Shown here piece after piece: positions 1 through 9,454 of a stretch of 64,000 nt of DNA. Origin of the DNA: Thalassobium sp. (GTDB taxonomy: Bacteria; Pseudomonadota; Gammaproteobacteria; Pseudomonadales; Oceanobacteraceae); NCBI GenBank assembly GCA_002733205.1, contig NVUW01000001.1, forward strand, positions 620,001-684,000, in the 5' to 3' direction. How positions within the stretch are numbered: position 1 is the first letter of the stretch; the number at the start of each line of letters is the position of its first letter. The notes under the pieces were generated by a model that saw only the letters and a list, made by a program, of their open reading frames with translations, was not told where the DNA came from and did not search any database. Position numbers and translations under genes: made by a program.

Positions 1-2693
1 GATACAAAGCACACAATCGGTAAATGCTGTCGCGCACATTCCACCATCAGTTTGCAGAATTTCTCAGCGGAGGCCATATCAAAGGCACCGGCCTGAAAAT
101 CGAGATTAGAAACCAGTGCACCAACCTGTTGTTCGCGTTCACCGATTTTGATGGTGCCAATACCGGTCACCACGCCGCAGGGTTTGATGTCTTTTTTCAG
201 TGCGCTTTCGATCGAACTGCGGAAGCCGGGGAAGGCAACCGGGTCGGCTGACATCAGGCTGGCGTTCAGTTCTTCAAAATCATTAAAGAAACGTTCAATA
301 ATGGCTTGCGCGGACGTTTTCTTCTGACGTTTGGTGTCATCCAGAACCTGCTGAATCAGCAGGTCGTGGTAGGCCATGGTCAGGCGGTTCCAGAAGTCTT
401 TACGACGACCGATGGATACCGGATTGATGCGGCCGTTATAGGTCTTACCATCCTGCTCGGCTTCGTGATACTCCGGCAGCAGCTTCTCGAAAATAAAGGT
501 AATTACCACAAACAGGGTGTCAGACAGGCGTGGGAAGGCCAGTTTTTTCCATTCTTCAACGGATTTGAGGAAATCTCCGCGCTGATTGCTCTTGATAAAG
601 TAGCTCAGCCAATGGTTAAAAGATTCGCGTTCCTGAGCGGTATAGCTGTCGCCTTCGGTGGCTTCTGCCAGTGATTTATCGAGCAGGGTTTTAACCGAGT
701 CGCGGGATAGCGAACGGTCTTCGTTGGCTTCTTTCGCCACGCCCACCAGATTATGAATAAAGTTGTCGTACAGCTGACCAAATACCAGCATGTTCTGACA
801 CACCTGGCTGAACTCGTAGCGCAGCTCATCGTGCAAAATGGCATCCAGAATGGTGATGTCCGGGTGCGCCGGGTTCTGAATGTTTTCCTGACGGAACTGA
901 ATATAAGGGGCCAGCGCCTCTTCAATAATGCGGCGGTTGGCTTCCACTTTGATGCTGGCGATGCTGTTGGCCAACGCTTCGGTACGGGTGGAAAGCTTCA
1001 GGTCGGCGCGGATATTATCCGGGATCAGCTCATCTTTCAGAATGCTGTTCAGCGCGGTTGCCAGCGACTGCTTAAGCGCACCTTTGGCTTTTTCTTTGGC
1101 CAGTCCCTGGGTCAGTTCCTGACGGGTTTCGTGCGGCAATTGCTCGCGGATATAAGCGGCCAGCGGATGCGGGTTTTTTTCTATAAATTCAGCTACGGCA
1201 ACGGCATCGAGGATGTCATTGGCGCGCAGCAGAAAACGGCTTTGCTTGTAGTCTTCAAGGTAATCCATCAGTCCCTGGAAATTGACCGAAGCGTCGGATT
1301 TCCAGCGGTTAAACAGATACAGGCCAAGGTTGAAGCACAGTTCCTGCTTGGCCTTTAAATAGTTGTTTTTCGGCTCGCCGAAGAACAGACGGGCGATAGT
1401 GCTGCGGCTACCGTCACGGTCTTCGTATTTGCTCCAGAAATTTTTCCAGCTTTTGTGCAGGTTATCGTCGTAGACGATTTTTTCCGGGGCTTGCAGCCAG
1501 TTCTGGAATTTACGCTTGGATTCGCGCTGTAAACGGGACTGCAGCTGGCCTTCCGGTACTTCTTTTTCCGCCAGACGGCCGTAGTTTTCCAGGGTTGTGG
1601 AGTGAATACGGCGGCGCAGAGTGAGGTAGCGGGTGTAGCGATAGGTCAGACCGAACAGGTTAATGTGCTCGGTTGGCGTCTGCGCGAGGAAAAAGTTGGA
1701 ACCTTTTTGCAGCTTTTCCAGCTTCTCGGATGGTCGCAGAAAACGTTCAACGCTGCGCTGGTAGTGGTCCATCAGATATTTGCTGTGACGGGCAAATTCA
1801 GCGGCACTGGTTTCGATCGATTCAATACCGGTGGTAATGGCCTGATGCAGATTAAAACGTTTTTCATCGGCATCGGTCGGGGCGTAATCAATAATGCCAT
1901 CAATGATGCCGGCTTCACGCAATTCAAAACCGGAAACACCAACGTATTTTGCACATTCCTGCCATGAAAGGTTGTACTTGCGGGCAATGCTGGCCAGACC
2001 CTGCGGCTGAATGGTGTTGAAAATACCATCACGCACACTGAGCAGAATATTGGTGGTGGCCAGCGGGATCGCACCGCCGGAGTAACCGGCACCCCAGATA
2101 ATACCCAGCGTCGGCACATCGTTATTGGCCATTTCGGTAATCAGGTGGGAGATGCTGTGTGCCTGGTTGCCAGCGTTGGCGGCTTCGCCGGCGTCGGCTC
2201 CCGGTGTATCAATAAAGGTAACAATCGGCATGGCGCGGCTGGCAAATGCACGGGCCTGCTGGGCCGCACGGTTGTGGTGCTGCGGCTGCCAGGCACCATT
2301 GGCGTGCTCACGGTTCTGACAGATAAAACCGATACGGCGGACATGACCACCGAAATCCATATCGGCTTCGGCGCAGTAGAGTGGGCCATCTTCTACTTCA
2401 GTGATAACCCGCAGAACCAGATGCTGAACGACCGCTTTGGCCCCCATGCGGCTGTTGCTTTCGCTGGGCGCGACGATCTGTTCAATATAATTGTCAATAT
2501 TAAGGCCGCGCAGGCGCTCAAGTTCGGCCTCGCAGCGTTCCGGAGAGATCAGTCCTTTAACGCTCTGATCGACAGCATTGTCTTCGTATTCCGGGAACAG
2601 GGAAAAGTCGGCAGACAGCTGTTCGGCTTTCTGGAACAGCTGGTCGATGTGTTTGGATAGGGTGTTGTCTGTTGAAACCTGTTGCTCTGTCAT
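1..2693 (-). CDS. Large fused carboxyltransferase (AccA-like then AccD-like), 3' end beyond window
   Basis: About 897 codons are open from the ATG at 2693 to the window edge. Residues ~85-260 resemble the alpha subunit of acetyl-CoA carboxylase carboxyltransferase (AccA): FIDTPGADAGE near 160-170, a GAGYSGGAIPLA oxyanion-type loop near 201-212, and IQPQGLASI near 228-236, in the order seen in AccA. From about residue 800 to the edge the sequence resembles the beta subunit AccD: a GVVTGIGTIKIGE strand, then ARQHLPIVCFV, where AccD has its PLICFSASGG core. The ~530 residues between are helical-looking and match no family I know. No CX2C...CX2C zinc ribbon, normal in AccD, precedes the AccD-like part; only isolated cysteines occur. 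The likely role is malonyl-CoA formation for fatty-acid synthesis, supported by the neighbouring fabB and the missing accD near 56.9 kb. A different acyl-CoA substrate is possible. The ribosome site is weak (GGAATG, 8 bases upstream). Confidence 0.8.
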   Translation of the reverse strand, partial: MTEQQVSTDNTLSKHIDQLFQKAEQLSADFSLFPEYEDNAVDQSVKGLISPERCEAELERLRGLNIDNYIEQIVAPSESNSRMGAKAVVQHLVLRVITEVEDGPLYCAEADMDFGGHVRRIGFICQNREHANGAWQPQHHNRAAQQARAFASRAMPIVTFIDTPGADAGEAANAGNQAHSISHLITEMANNDVPTLGIIWGAGYSGGAIPLATTNILLSVRDGIFNTIQPQGLASIARKYNLSWQECAKYVGVSGFELREAGIIDGIIDYAPTDADEKRFNLHQAITTGIESIETSAAEFARHSKYLMDHYQRSVERFLRPSEKLEKLQKGSNFFLAQTPTEHINLFGLTYRYTRYLTLRRRIHSTTLENYGRLAEKEVPEGQLQSRLQRESKRKFQNWLQAPEKIVYDDNLHKSWKNFWSKYEDRDGSRSTIARLFFGEPKNNYLKAKQELCFNLGLYLFNRWKSDASVNFQGLMDYLEDYKQSRFLLRANDILDAVAVAEFIEKNPHPLAAYIREQLPHETRQELTQGLAKEKAKGALKQSLATALNSILKDELIPDNIRADLKLSTRTEALANSIASIKVEANRRIIEEALAPYIQFRQENIQNPAHPDITILDAILHDELRYEFSQVCQNMLVFGQLYDNFIHNLVGVAKEANEDRSLSRDSVKTLLDKSLAEATEGDSYTAQERESFNHWLSYFIKSNQRGDFLKSVEEWKKLAFPRLSDTLFVVITFIFEKLLPEYHEAEQDGKTYNGRINPVSIGRRKDFWNRLTMAYHDLLIQQVLDDTKRQKKTSAQAIIERFFNDFEELNASLMSADPVAFPGFRSSIESALKKDIKPCGVVTGIGTIKIGEREQQVGALVSNLDFQAGAFDMASAEKFCKLMVECARQHLPIVCFV

Positions 2694-2898
2694 CGTTACT
2701 ACATTCCATAATGTGCCGATATTCAATCGGGCCGGCCTGAATCGGATGTCGCGGAACCTGCCCATCATGCCTCTGTATACAATCCGCCACAGCCAGAAAA
2801 CTGACCGTGTGCGGATTAACAGGGGGCATTAGTAAAACCTAAAAAGTCTTTCTTGAATATCACTAATAACCAGTAAAAGCGACTCAGTACCCGTTTTT

Positions 2899-4110
2899 TC
2901 AGAGGGACTGAAAAATCAGTGTCGCGTTGGTCCCACCGAAGCCAAAGCTGTTCGACATCACGGTTTTAAGCGCAGCGTCGCGGTTCTCGGTCACGATGGG
3001 GAAGCCAGCTGCACCTTCGTCTTTTTCAGTGATGTTGGCGCTGCCGGTAATAAAACCGTGTTTCAGCATCAGCAGGCTGTAAATAGCCTCCTGGACCCCG
3101 GCGGCACCCAGAGAGTGACCGGTCAGAGATTTGGTTGAGCTGATTGGCGGTACGTTGTCGCCGAAAGCCAGGCCTACGGCGCGCAGTTCAGTAATGTCAC
3201 CCGCTGGCGTACTGGTGCCGTGGGTGTTCAGGTAATCGATGGTTGGGTTGCCAGCCATAGCCAGTGCATCCTGCATGCAGCGCACAGCGCCTTCGCCGGA
3301 CGGAGCAACCATGTCCGCGCCATCGGAGGTGGCGGCATAACCGATTAATTCAGCATAAATCGTCGCGCCACGGGCAACGGCGTGTTCGTATTCTTCCAGT
3401 ACCAGCATGCCGCCGCCGCCAGCGATAACGAAACCGTCGCGGGTTGCATCGTAAGGACGGGATGCGGTTTCAGCAGCGTCATTGTATTTGCTCGACAGGG
3501 CGCCCATGGCGTCGAACTGCATGGTCAGTGACCAGTGTTCTTCTTCACCACCACCGGCAAAAACGATGTCTTGCTTGCCCCACTGGATCAGCTCCATGGC
3601 GTGACCAATGCAATGCGCGCTGGTTGCGCAGGCAGACGTCATGGAATAATTCACGCCCTTAATGGAAAACGGCGTTGCCAGATTGGCGGAAACCGTGCTG
3701 CCCATGGTGCGGGTTACGCGGTATGGACCGACCTTACGGATGCCTTTTTCACGCAGGATGTCGACGGATTCGACGATGTCGCTGGACGATGCACCGCCGG
3801 AACCGGCCACGAGGCCGCTGCGTGGATTGCTCACCATGTCGGCGGTCAGACCAGAATCTTCAATGGCTTCACGCATGGATAAATAAGAATACGCGGCGGA
3901 GTCGCCCATAAAGCGTTTCAGCTTACGGTCGATCACTTCGTCCAGATCAATGTGCGGTTTGCCGGCGACATGGCTGCGAAAGCCCAGCTCGGCGTATTCC
4001 GGCATATAGCTGATACCAGAGCGCTGTGCCCGCAGGGATGCCAATACCTCATCTTTGTTATTACCCAGACAACCTACGATTCCTAAACCTGTAACCACAA
4101 CTCGACGCAT
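2899..4110 (-). CDS. fabB: 3-oxoacyl-ACP synthase I (FabB type)
   Basis: This 403-residue thiolase-fold condensing enzyme extends acyl-ACP with malonyl-ACP in fatty-acid synthesis. The Cys-His-His triad is visible: Cys161 in [13 protein letters not shown], His297 in [11 protein letters not shown] and His332 in [12 protein letters not shown]. The GGGEEEHW stretch after the active-site cysteine and the length point to FabB rather than FabF. It lies 205 bp upstream of the fused carboxyltransferase on the same strand, so the two could be co-transcribed. It is divergent from the small HTH-like gene at 4288. No fabA is adjacent, unlike the fabA-fabB pair of Pseudomonas. The ATG at 4110 fits the family N-terminus (RRVVVTGLG). 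Confidence 0.93.
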   Translation of the reverse strand: MRRVVVTGLGIVGCLGNNKDEVLASLRAQRSGISYMPEYAELGFRSHVAGKPHIDLDEVIDRKLKRFMGDSAAYSYLSMREAIEDSGLTADMVSNPRSGLVAGSGGASSSDIVESVDILREKGIRKVGPYRVTRTMGSTVSANLATPFSIKGVNYSMTSACATSAHCIGHAMELIQWGKQDIVFAGGGEEEHWSLTMQFDAMGALSSKYNDAAETASRPYDATRDGFVIAGGGGMLVLEEYEHAVARGATIYAELIGYAATSDGADMVAPSGEGAVRCMQDALAMAGNPTIDYLNTHGTSTPAGDITELRAVGLAFGDNVPPISSTKSLTGHSLGAAGVQEAIYSLLMLKHGFITGSANITEKDEGAAGFPIVTENRDAALKTVMSNSFGFGGTNATLIFQSL

Positions 4111-4287
4111 AACTGATACTCTGATTCTTATTTACGAAATGAAAACCTGTACAGCCTATGACAGAAATATTGAGGTAATATTTCAATCCTTTGGCGGCCA
4201 CCACTATATAGCAGTCGTCAAAAAGGCATAAAGAAAAATATTGTTAACCAATAGTCGATAATCGAAAGAAAAAGGGTTGTATTAGTG

Positions 4288-4536
4288 ATGGCTGATCAAG
4301 ATATCCGCTGGCGCCAGGCGCAAGAGTTAATGCGGGAGAATGCGCTGGATGTGGCCACAATGGCTGCCTGCTTAGGGCAGGATGAAGACCGTATGCTGGC
4401 GATGCTGGGTGAAAAACCGACGCGGAAAATCACGGATGCCGTAGCGGCACAGATGGAGCAGACCTTTTCCAAGCCTAAAGGATGGCTCGATCAGTCTGAT
4501 GATGGCGGCATTACGTTCGATTTATTTGGCGCCTGA
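4288..4536 (+). CDS. Small HTH-like (XRE/Cro-type) protein, unknown role
   Basis: This is an 82-residue soluble protein. The central part (DVATMAACLGQDEDRML) looks like the turn region of a lambda-repressor-like HTH. The C-terminal stretch with FSKPKGWLDQ resembles the GWLDQ motif found at the end of many short XRE-type HTH domains. The fold is therefore probably a minimal DNA-binding domain, but the match is weak and no target is known. A GTG three bases upstream (4285) could also start it; an AAAGGG lies about ten bases before. It is divergent from fabB across a 174 bp A+T-rich gap, so regulation of fabB is conceivable but unproven. Confidence 0.6.
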   Translation: MADQDIRWRQAQELMRENALDVATMAACLGQDEDRMLAMLGEKPTRKITDAVAAQMEQTFSKPKGWLDQSDDGGITFDLFGA

Positions 4537-4577
4537 GCATTAAAAGCAGGGGATCTGTGCGCAAATCCCCTGCGCTA

Positions 4578-5375
4578 TCAGCTTTCGGGTCTGGTCAGTT
4601 CCTGTCTAAGCAGACGTAAGAAAGGAATCCAGAATCGCGCCAATGCCGTTGCTACGGCGCCTATACTGGCAACAATAGCCAGTGGATCGGTAAATGGGTA
4701 GCCATCTTCATGGATCGCCAGATAGCCCGCAGCCAGCGTCAGCAGCAGTACACTGAATAGTTTCCAGCCATGCGCCTGCAGCCAGTGAACACGGTTGACC
4801 AGCCAGACACTGGCGCACGCAAACAACAGGCCGAAAGCGCCGCCTACCAGAATATCCAGCGGCCAGTGTGCGCCAACCATCGCCCGGCTCAGTGCGGCGG
4901 ACAGTCCCAGTAATACAATCAGCAGGCCACTGCTCAGACGTTTGCTGTTCAGCCATAACAGGCCTGCACAGCCTAAGGCGGTAAACGAATGGCCGGAAGG
5001 GAAGCTGTGTCCTTTCAGTACCGCGCCAATAATCGTGAAACTGTCATGGCTGAGCACAGCGGCCGGACGGGCAACGTCCAGCGTATTTTTAAAAAAGTGT
5101 ACAAACGCGGCTCCCAGCAGCAGCAGTACCAGCGACTGCGTCAGCAGCAGTGGTCGGTAACAGGCAGCAATCAGCAGTACGGCAACGGCAAACAGGGTGT
5201 CGGCGACCAGCGTCAGGTTGGCCCACAGCCAGTCAGGCAGAAGATGGCCGGCGTGATTCAGCTGCAGAAACAATGCCTGATTGGCATTGCTCAGCCACAG
5301 CAGCAGGGCGCTGCTGAGCATCAGTGCTGCCAGGGCTAATAGTGGGGTTGGGCCCAGAGTGTGTCGCGGGGTCAT
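4578..5375 (-). CDS. PAP2-family membrane phosphatase
   Basis: A 265-residue integral membrane protein with about six to seven hydrophobic segments and the full acid-phosphatase signature of the PAP2 family: K96 to R103-P104 (KX6RP), PSGH at 126-129, and SRX5HX3D spanning 163-174. Family members dephosphorylate lipid phosphates such as undecaprenyl diphosphate, phosphatidylglycerol phosphate or lipid A. Its ATG overlaps the stop of the GT39 gene by four bases (ATGA), so it is translationally coupled as third gene of a GT2-GT39-PAP2 operon. By context it may recycle the polyprenyl carrier or trim the acceptor lipid; the substrate is inferred. Confidence 0.88.
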   Translation of the reverse strand: MTPRHTLGPTPLLALAALMLSSALLLWLSNANQALFLQLNHAGHLLPDWLWANLTLVADTLFAVAVLLIAACYRPLLLTQSLVLLLLGAAFVHFFKNTLDVARPAAVLSHDSFTIIGAVLKGHSFPSGHSFTALGCAGLLWLNSKRLSSGLLIVLLGLSAALSRAMVGAHWPLDILVGGAFGLLFACASVWLVNRVHWLQAHGWKLFSVLLLTLAAGYLAIHEDGYPFTDPLAIVASIGAVATALARFWIPFLRLLRQELTRPES

Positions 5376-6994
5376 GGTTTTTCTTTTGCTTCTGCCGTTT
5401 CTGGCGTGTTTGTTTTTTCTGTCGATTCAGGGGGAGTGGCTATGCGGCGCACAATCTGAATCGGCCCGGATTGGAACAGCACGTCATAATATTCACTGTC
5501 ACTGGCCAGGCGGTCTTCGCGACCGAAGCCGACTTCACCAATGGCCAGCGGCCGGCGGTGAGTGACCTTATTCAGGTACACATTGAAGCTCGGCATATCG
5601 ATGGATTGCGTATAAATCGGTTCATTCAGTGTTTTGGCAAATTGCGCTGCTTCCCATACCGGACGCTGCTGCGCTTCGCTGAAAGCAGGAACAAACACAA
5701 ACCAGACGAATACTGTCTGTACGGCCCCCACCAGGACCAGTCGCTTCCATAAAGGGAAGCGCCGCCACAGAATCAGGGTGATGCTGACAATGCCAGCCAA
5801 TGCCGCAAGGATGGCGAAATCCTGATTGATGTAATGTCCGGCGCGTTGCGCAACTGCAATCTCAATCGGGTTGGACAGGCGCTGCTCAGCCAGCGGAATC
5901 AATAGCGGAAACGCCACCATAACGCCGAACAGTAAGGCCGGGAACAGCAGGGCGAACCAACGGTTCTGCAGCCATTCACGGTAACGCGCCATCAGGATAA
6001 CCAGCGGCGTACAGCCATACAGAATGTAATGTGGCAGTTTGGTGCTGGCCAGACTGAACAGAATCAGTACCACCAGAAACCAGATCCACAGGAAAGCATC
6101 CAGTGGGTCTTTGCCCGGAATAATGTTGCGCACTGACGGCACAATACGCAGCAGCAGGGCGCCGAAAGGTGCCAGCACAAAGGGCAGTACTAACGGATAG
6201 AACAGGAAGCCGCCGTCGTGGCCTTCCATCGCGTTGTTGAAGCGGTTGACGTTGTGCTTGAGGAAAAAGCCATCAATAAACGCCTGTCCCTGGGCCTGAT
6301 ACTCAAGGACATACCAGGGGGCGGCAATGGCGACGAACAGAATCCAGCCAGGAATAAAAAACACAGCGCGCAGAAATTCAGCCCGCAACCCCTGACTCAG
6401 ATAAAACAGAGCAGCAACCATCAACGGAATGGCCACGGCTACCGGTCCTTTGGTCAGTACGCCCAGCGCCATCAGCGCGTAGATCGCAACCAGCAGGCCA
6501 TTGTTGGCCTGACGGCTGTAGGCATACATCAGCAGCAATGTGGTGGCCAGCAGGGCGTTGAGTAAGGCATCGGCGGTCGCAACGTGGGCGATCATATTGA
6601 TGCCCAGACTGGCGGCAGCCATCAGTGCGGCGGCAATGGCGGTTTTTTCATCCAGATAGCGACGGACAAAGGCAAAGGTGGCCAGTGACCAGCCCAGTCC
6701 GGCCAGTGCCGAAGGCAGACGGAAAGCCCAGACTTCGGTGCCGAACACCGAGATGGATGCTGCTTGCAGCCAGTAAATCAGGATGGGTTTATCAAAACGC
6801 ACCCGGTCGTTAAGCCAGGTGGTAATGAAATCGCCGCGCTCGAACATGCCGCGGGTCGCCTCGCTGAAAGCGCCCTCGTCATGGTCAAACAACAGGTAAC
6901 CATTGAGGTTGGCAAAGAAAAACGCCACCAGAACCAGCAGCAGCCATAACGGAATCTGCAGGCCTGGCAGGCGATAATGCAACTTAGCTGACAT
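5372..6994 (-). CDS. ArnT-like GT39 glycosyltransferase
   Basis: A 540-residue polytopic membrane enzyme of the ArnT/PMT type, which moves a sugar from a polyprenyl-phosphate donor to a lipid or protein acceptor on the periplasmic side. The first periplasmic loop carries the acidic DHDEGAFSEATRGM motif followed by DKPILIYW, as in ArnT, and a later SLASTKLPHYIL segment is also ArnT-like. The reading frame is open further up to 7135, but that extension lies inside the GT2 gene. The ATG at 6994 gives a normal N-terminus (MSAKLHYRLPGLQIPLW, then a membrane segment) and overlaps the GT2 stop by 11 bases. No arnA/B/D genes are near, so the transferred sugar is probably not aminoarabinose. Confidence 0.88.
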   Translation of the reverse strand: MSAKLHYRLPGLQIPLWLLLVLVAFFFANLNGYLLFDHDEGAFSEATRGMFERGDFITTWLNDRVRFDKPILIYWLQAASISVFGTEVWAFRLPSALAGLGWSLATFAFVRRYLDEKTAIAAALMAAASLGINMIAHVATADALLNALLATTLLLMYAYSRQANNGLLVAIYALMALGVLTKGPVAVAIPLMVAALFYLSQGLRAEFLRAVFFIPGWILFVAIAAPWYVLEYQAQGQAFIDGFFLKHNVNRFNNAMEGHDGGFLFYPLVLPFVLAPFGALLLRIVPSVRNIIPGKDPLDAFLWIWFLVVLILFSLASTKLPHYILYGCTPLVILMARYREWLQNRWFALLFPALLFGVMVAFPLLIPLAEQRLSNPIEIAVAQRAGHYINQDFAILAALAGIVSITLILWRRFPLWKRLVLVGAVQTVFVWFVFVPAFSEAQQRPVWEAAQFAKTLNEPIYTQSIDMPSFNVYLNKVTHRRPLAIGEVGFGREDRLASDSEYYDVLFQSGPIQIVRRIATPPESTEKTNTPETAEAKEKP

Positions 6995-8120
6995 GCTTGT
7001 CGTCACCACCTGAGGGGTTGGCCTCTGTGGTTGTAGTGCTATTAGTTGCGTTATTGGTTTCGCCATCGGCTGCAGCATCTGAGCGGCTGGCTGAATTCTG
7101 CTCCTGATTCCAGCCCGGTTCGCCTTTGTCGGCATCGGCTGCAGGATGGTAGATCACATACTGCTGGCGCTGGGAAGATTCAAAGTACGTGCGCGAAATC
7201 AGCTCAGACAATACGCCGGTGGTGAGGAATTGCAGCGCGGCAATGACACAGACCACAGCAATTAAAAACAGCGGACGGTTGCCGATGTCTTCGCCCAGAA
7301 TAAATTTCACAAACGCCAGGTAGGTCATCATCAGGCCACCGATGGAGCCCAGCGCCAGACCAATAGAACCGAAAAAGTGACCGGGGCGAGCGCGGTAGCG
7401 CATGAAGAAGTAGACCGATAGCAGATCAAGAATGACGCGGAAGGTACGCGAAATTCCGTATTTTGACTCACCGGCCACCCGTGCATTGTGAGTGACCACA
7501 ATTTCGCCAATGCGGCTTGGCGGAACAACCGCCGCAACCCAGGCTGGAATAAAGCGGTGCATTTCGCCATACAGGCGAACCTGCTTAATGACCGAGGCTT
7601 TGTAGATTTTCAGTGAGCAGCCGTAGTCATTGATGCGCACGCCGGTGATTTTACCGATCAGGCGGTTGGCAATGCGCGATGGGATTTTGCGCAGCACCAG
7701 ATCATCTTTACGGTTTTTACGCCAGCCGGTGAGCAGATCGAGGTCTTTTTCCAGCAGGTGATCGACCATGCGCGGAATATCGGCCGGATCGTTCTGTAAA
7801 TCGCCGTCGAGGGTGGCAATCAGGTAGCCACGGGCTTCGTCGATACCTGCCTGCATGGCCGCGGTCTGGCCGAAGTTACGGCGCAGCTCAACCACGCGCA
7901 CGTGGGTGCCGTATTTTTCAGATTCCTTTTTCAGCGCCTGAGGTGTGCCATCGGTACTGCCGTCATCGACGACCAGCAGTTCCCAGTCGCCGTTATAGCT
8001 GGCGAGACCTTCATGCACACGGGCCACCATGGGCTCAACGTTTTCGATCTCGTTGTACATCGGAATCACTACAGACAGTGAAGGCTTTTGGTTTGCCGCT
8101 GATGTATTTGCCTCAGTCAA
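6984..8120 (-). CDS. GT2 polyprenyl-phosphate glycosyltransferase (DPM1/ArnC/GtrB type)
   Basis: A 378-residue family-2 glycosyltransferase. The N-terminal GT-A domain has SVVIPMYNE near 15-24, VVDDGSTDGT near 50-59 and DGDLQNDP near 104-111. Two C-terminal hydrophobic segments (about 245-310) anchor it, as in ArnC and GtrB. The last ~60 residues are a hydrophilic tail rich in Asn, Thr and Ser. Such enzymes load a hexose or related sugar from a nucleotide donor onto undecaprenyl phosphate. The start is a TTG at 8120; no better in-frame start precedes the GT-A core. It overlaps the GT39 gene, which would use its product. About 210 bp separate it from the next gene upstream and hold its promoter. 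Confidence 0.88.
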   Translation of the reverse strand: MTEANTSAANQKPSLSVVIPMYNEIENVEPMVARVHEGLASYNGDWELLVVDDGSTDGTPQALKKESEKYGTHVRVVELRRNFGQTAAMQAGIDEARGYLIATLDGDLQNDPADIPRMVDHLLEKDLDLLTGWRKNRKDDLVLRKIPSRIANRLIGKITGVRINDYGCSLKIYKASVIKQVRLYGEMHRFIPAWVAAVVPPSRIGEIVVTHNARVAGESKYGISRTFRVILDLLSVYFFMRYRARPGHFFGSIGLALGSIGGLMMTYLAFVKFILGEDIGNRPLFLIAVVCVIAALQFLTTGVLSELISRTYFESSQRQQYVIYHPAADADKGEPGWNQEQNSASRSDAAADGETNNATNSTTTTEANPSGGDDKHVS

Positions 8121-8331
8121 GGTCGTTTACCACTCTGTAAAAAGGAATTGCGGGCGTTAAAACCGGGGTTGATAACGCAGAAACCCGGAAGCGTCATAAC
8201 GCGCGATATAAAAAGAACCGCGATCATACCCAAAAGGGGGTGACAGGAAAATAACGAGCACGGTTCGCCGTAAAAACTCAGTGTGCCACCTTACAGTGTT
8301 ATCACTGCTGAACGTTACTGTGGCAGAGGTG

Positions 8332-9267
8332 TTATCCGTTACCGGGGGGAGTTGCTGGTGTTTTCAGGCCCTGGGTCAGCAGGGTGATCAGTGCCGTCAG
8401 TAACAGCGTGCTGCCCAGGACAAACAAATGCAGGTTCACCGCCGCCGCCAGCGCTTCGGCATGATCCACGCCCCAGGGCAGCAAGCCAGCCAGTACACCC
8501 GCTTCGTAGGTACCGGCACCGGCCACGCCGTGAATTGGCAATACGCTGCTCAGTTCGCCAGTGGTCGCGCCCATCCAGCTCTGGCTGTAGGACAGGCCGA
8601 GGAACTGTTCCAAAAGCCAGGCGTACACTGCCAGTTTCAGTGCCCAGTTAATCAGCGTCCAGAACAGGGCGCGGACAAAACTCCAGGATGACTTAGGCAA
8701 AGCGTGCATCAGCTCGGCGCCACGTTGAGCCAGCGTGCTGGGGTGGTTGAGTAAAAAGCGGTTGAGGGCATTCTGTAACGGCAGCACCAACAGCGGAGCG
8801 GCGAAGAGTGCAATGGCCAGCAGCAGTTTTATGCTGTTACCGGCCTCCAGTAACTGATGCAGCGATAACGCCGCCAGCACCAGCAGGGCGTACAGATCCA
8901 GCAGACGCAGCCACAATAAAGCTGGTCCGCTGTGCCGGTAAGGCACATCAAAATGCTGTTTCATTAACAACGGGAACGCGGTTTCGCCACTGCGCATGGG
9001 CAGCATGTTATTGAAGAAATTGTGCAACACGGTAATCCGCGTCAGGCGGATAAATTGCCCCCGGCATTGCTGCCAGAAAAAATCGTAGAAGCGTAGCGCG
9101 CGCAATAAATAACTCAGCAGCATCAGCAGCAGGGCGATGGCCACCTGCTGTGGCTCGATGCTTTGCCAGCTCTGAAGTACCGCGCTCCAACCGTAACTGC
9201 GTTCAACCAGCCAGACCAGCGCCAGCAGTAAGGTCAGTCCCAGCCAGAATTTCCACGATTTGAACAC
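8332..9267 (-). CDS. YbhN/AglD-like multi-spanning membrane protein (LPG-synthase TM-domain family)
   Basis: This hydrophobic protein has about eight membrane segments and resembles the transmembrane (flippase-like) domain of lysylphosphatidylglycerol synthase, known as the UPF0104/YbhN family. Visible family features are LLRALRFYDFF, HNFFNNMLPMRSGE and a late GVAGAGTYEAGV segment. There is no soluble aminoacyl-transferase domain, so it should not make lysyl-PG; relatives are linked to lipid or polyprenyl-linked substrate movement. The frame is open to an ATG at 9330 (332 residues). I prefer the GTG at 9267 (VFKSWKFWLG), which has GAAGG upstream and starts just before the first membrane segment. 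It is divergent from waaC. Confidence 0.8.
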   Translation of the reverse strand: MFKSWKFWLGLTLLLALVWLVERSYGWSAVLQSWQSIEPQQVAIALLLMLLSYLLRALRFYDFFWQQCRGQFIRLTRITVLHNFFNNMLPMRSGETAFPLLMKQHFDVPYRHSGPALLWLRLLDLYALLVLAALSLHQLLEAGNSIKLLLAIALFAAPLLVLPLQNALNRFLLNHPSTLAQRGAELMHALPKSSWSFVRALFWTLINWALKLAVYAWLLEQFLGLSYSQSWMGATTGELSSVLPIHGVAGAGTYEAGVLAGLLPWGVDHAEALAAAVNLHLFVLGSTLLLTALITLLTQGLKTPATPPGNG

Positions 9268-9454
9268 AGTACACCTTCGCGCTTGGTAAAGGGCGGCATG
9301 GTTGCCGCCACCCGCTGTATTGTCAAGCAAGGAGGGCGGGGTTTTGCTGTGCGGTCGTTTGAATCACCGCTGGCTTGGTATAAAGTGCGCTCCCGAAAAA
9401 GAATAAGCCCGCTGGCTGAGCCAGGTCGACGTTTTCTGTGGATGGAGAATTGCT

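Noticed and set aside
753..1358. 201-residue plus-strand frame opposite the carboxyltransferase gene
   Set aside because: It is antisense to the unknown middle of the fusion; the minus strand is open throughout and matches AccA/AccD at both ends.
2557..2829. 90-residue minus-strand frame overlapping the start of the large carboxyltransferase
   Set aside because: Its composition is that of an out-of-frame shadow, and it overlaps the N-terminal coding part of the larger gene.
6995..7135. 47-residue extension of the GT39 protein
   Set aside because: It lies inside the GT2 gene; the ATG at 6994 gives the normal ArnT-like start before the first membrane helix.
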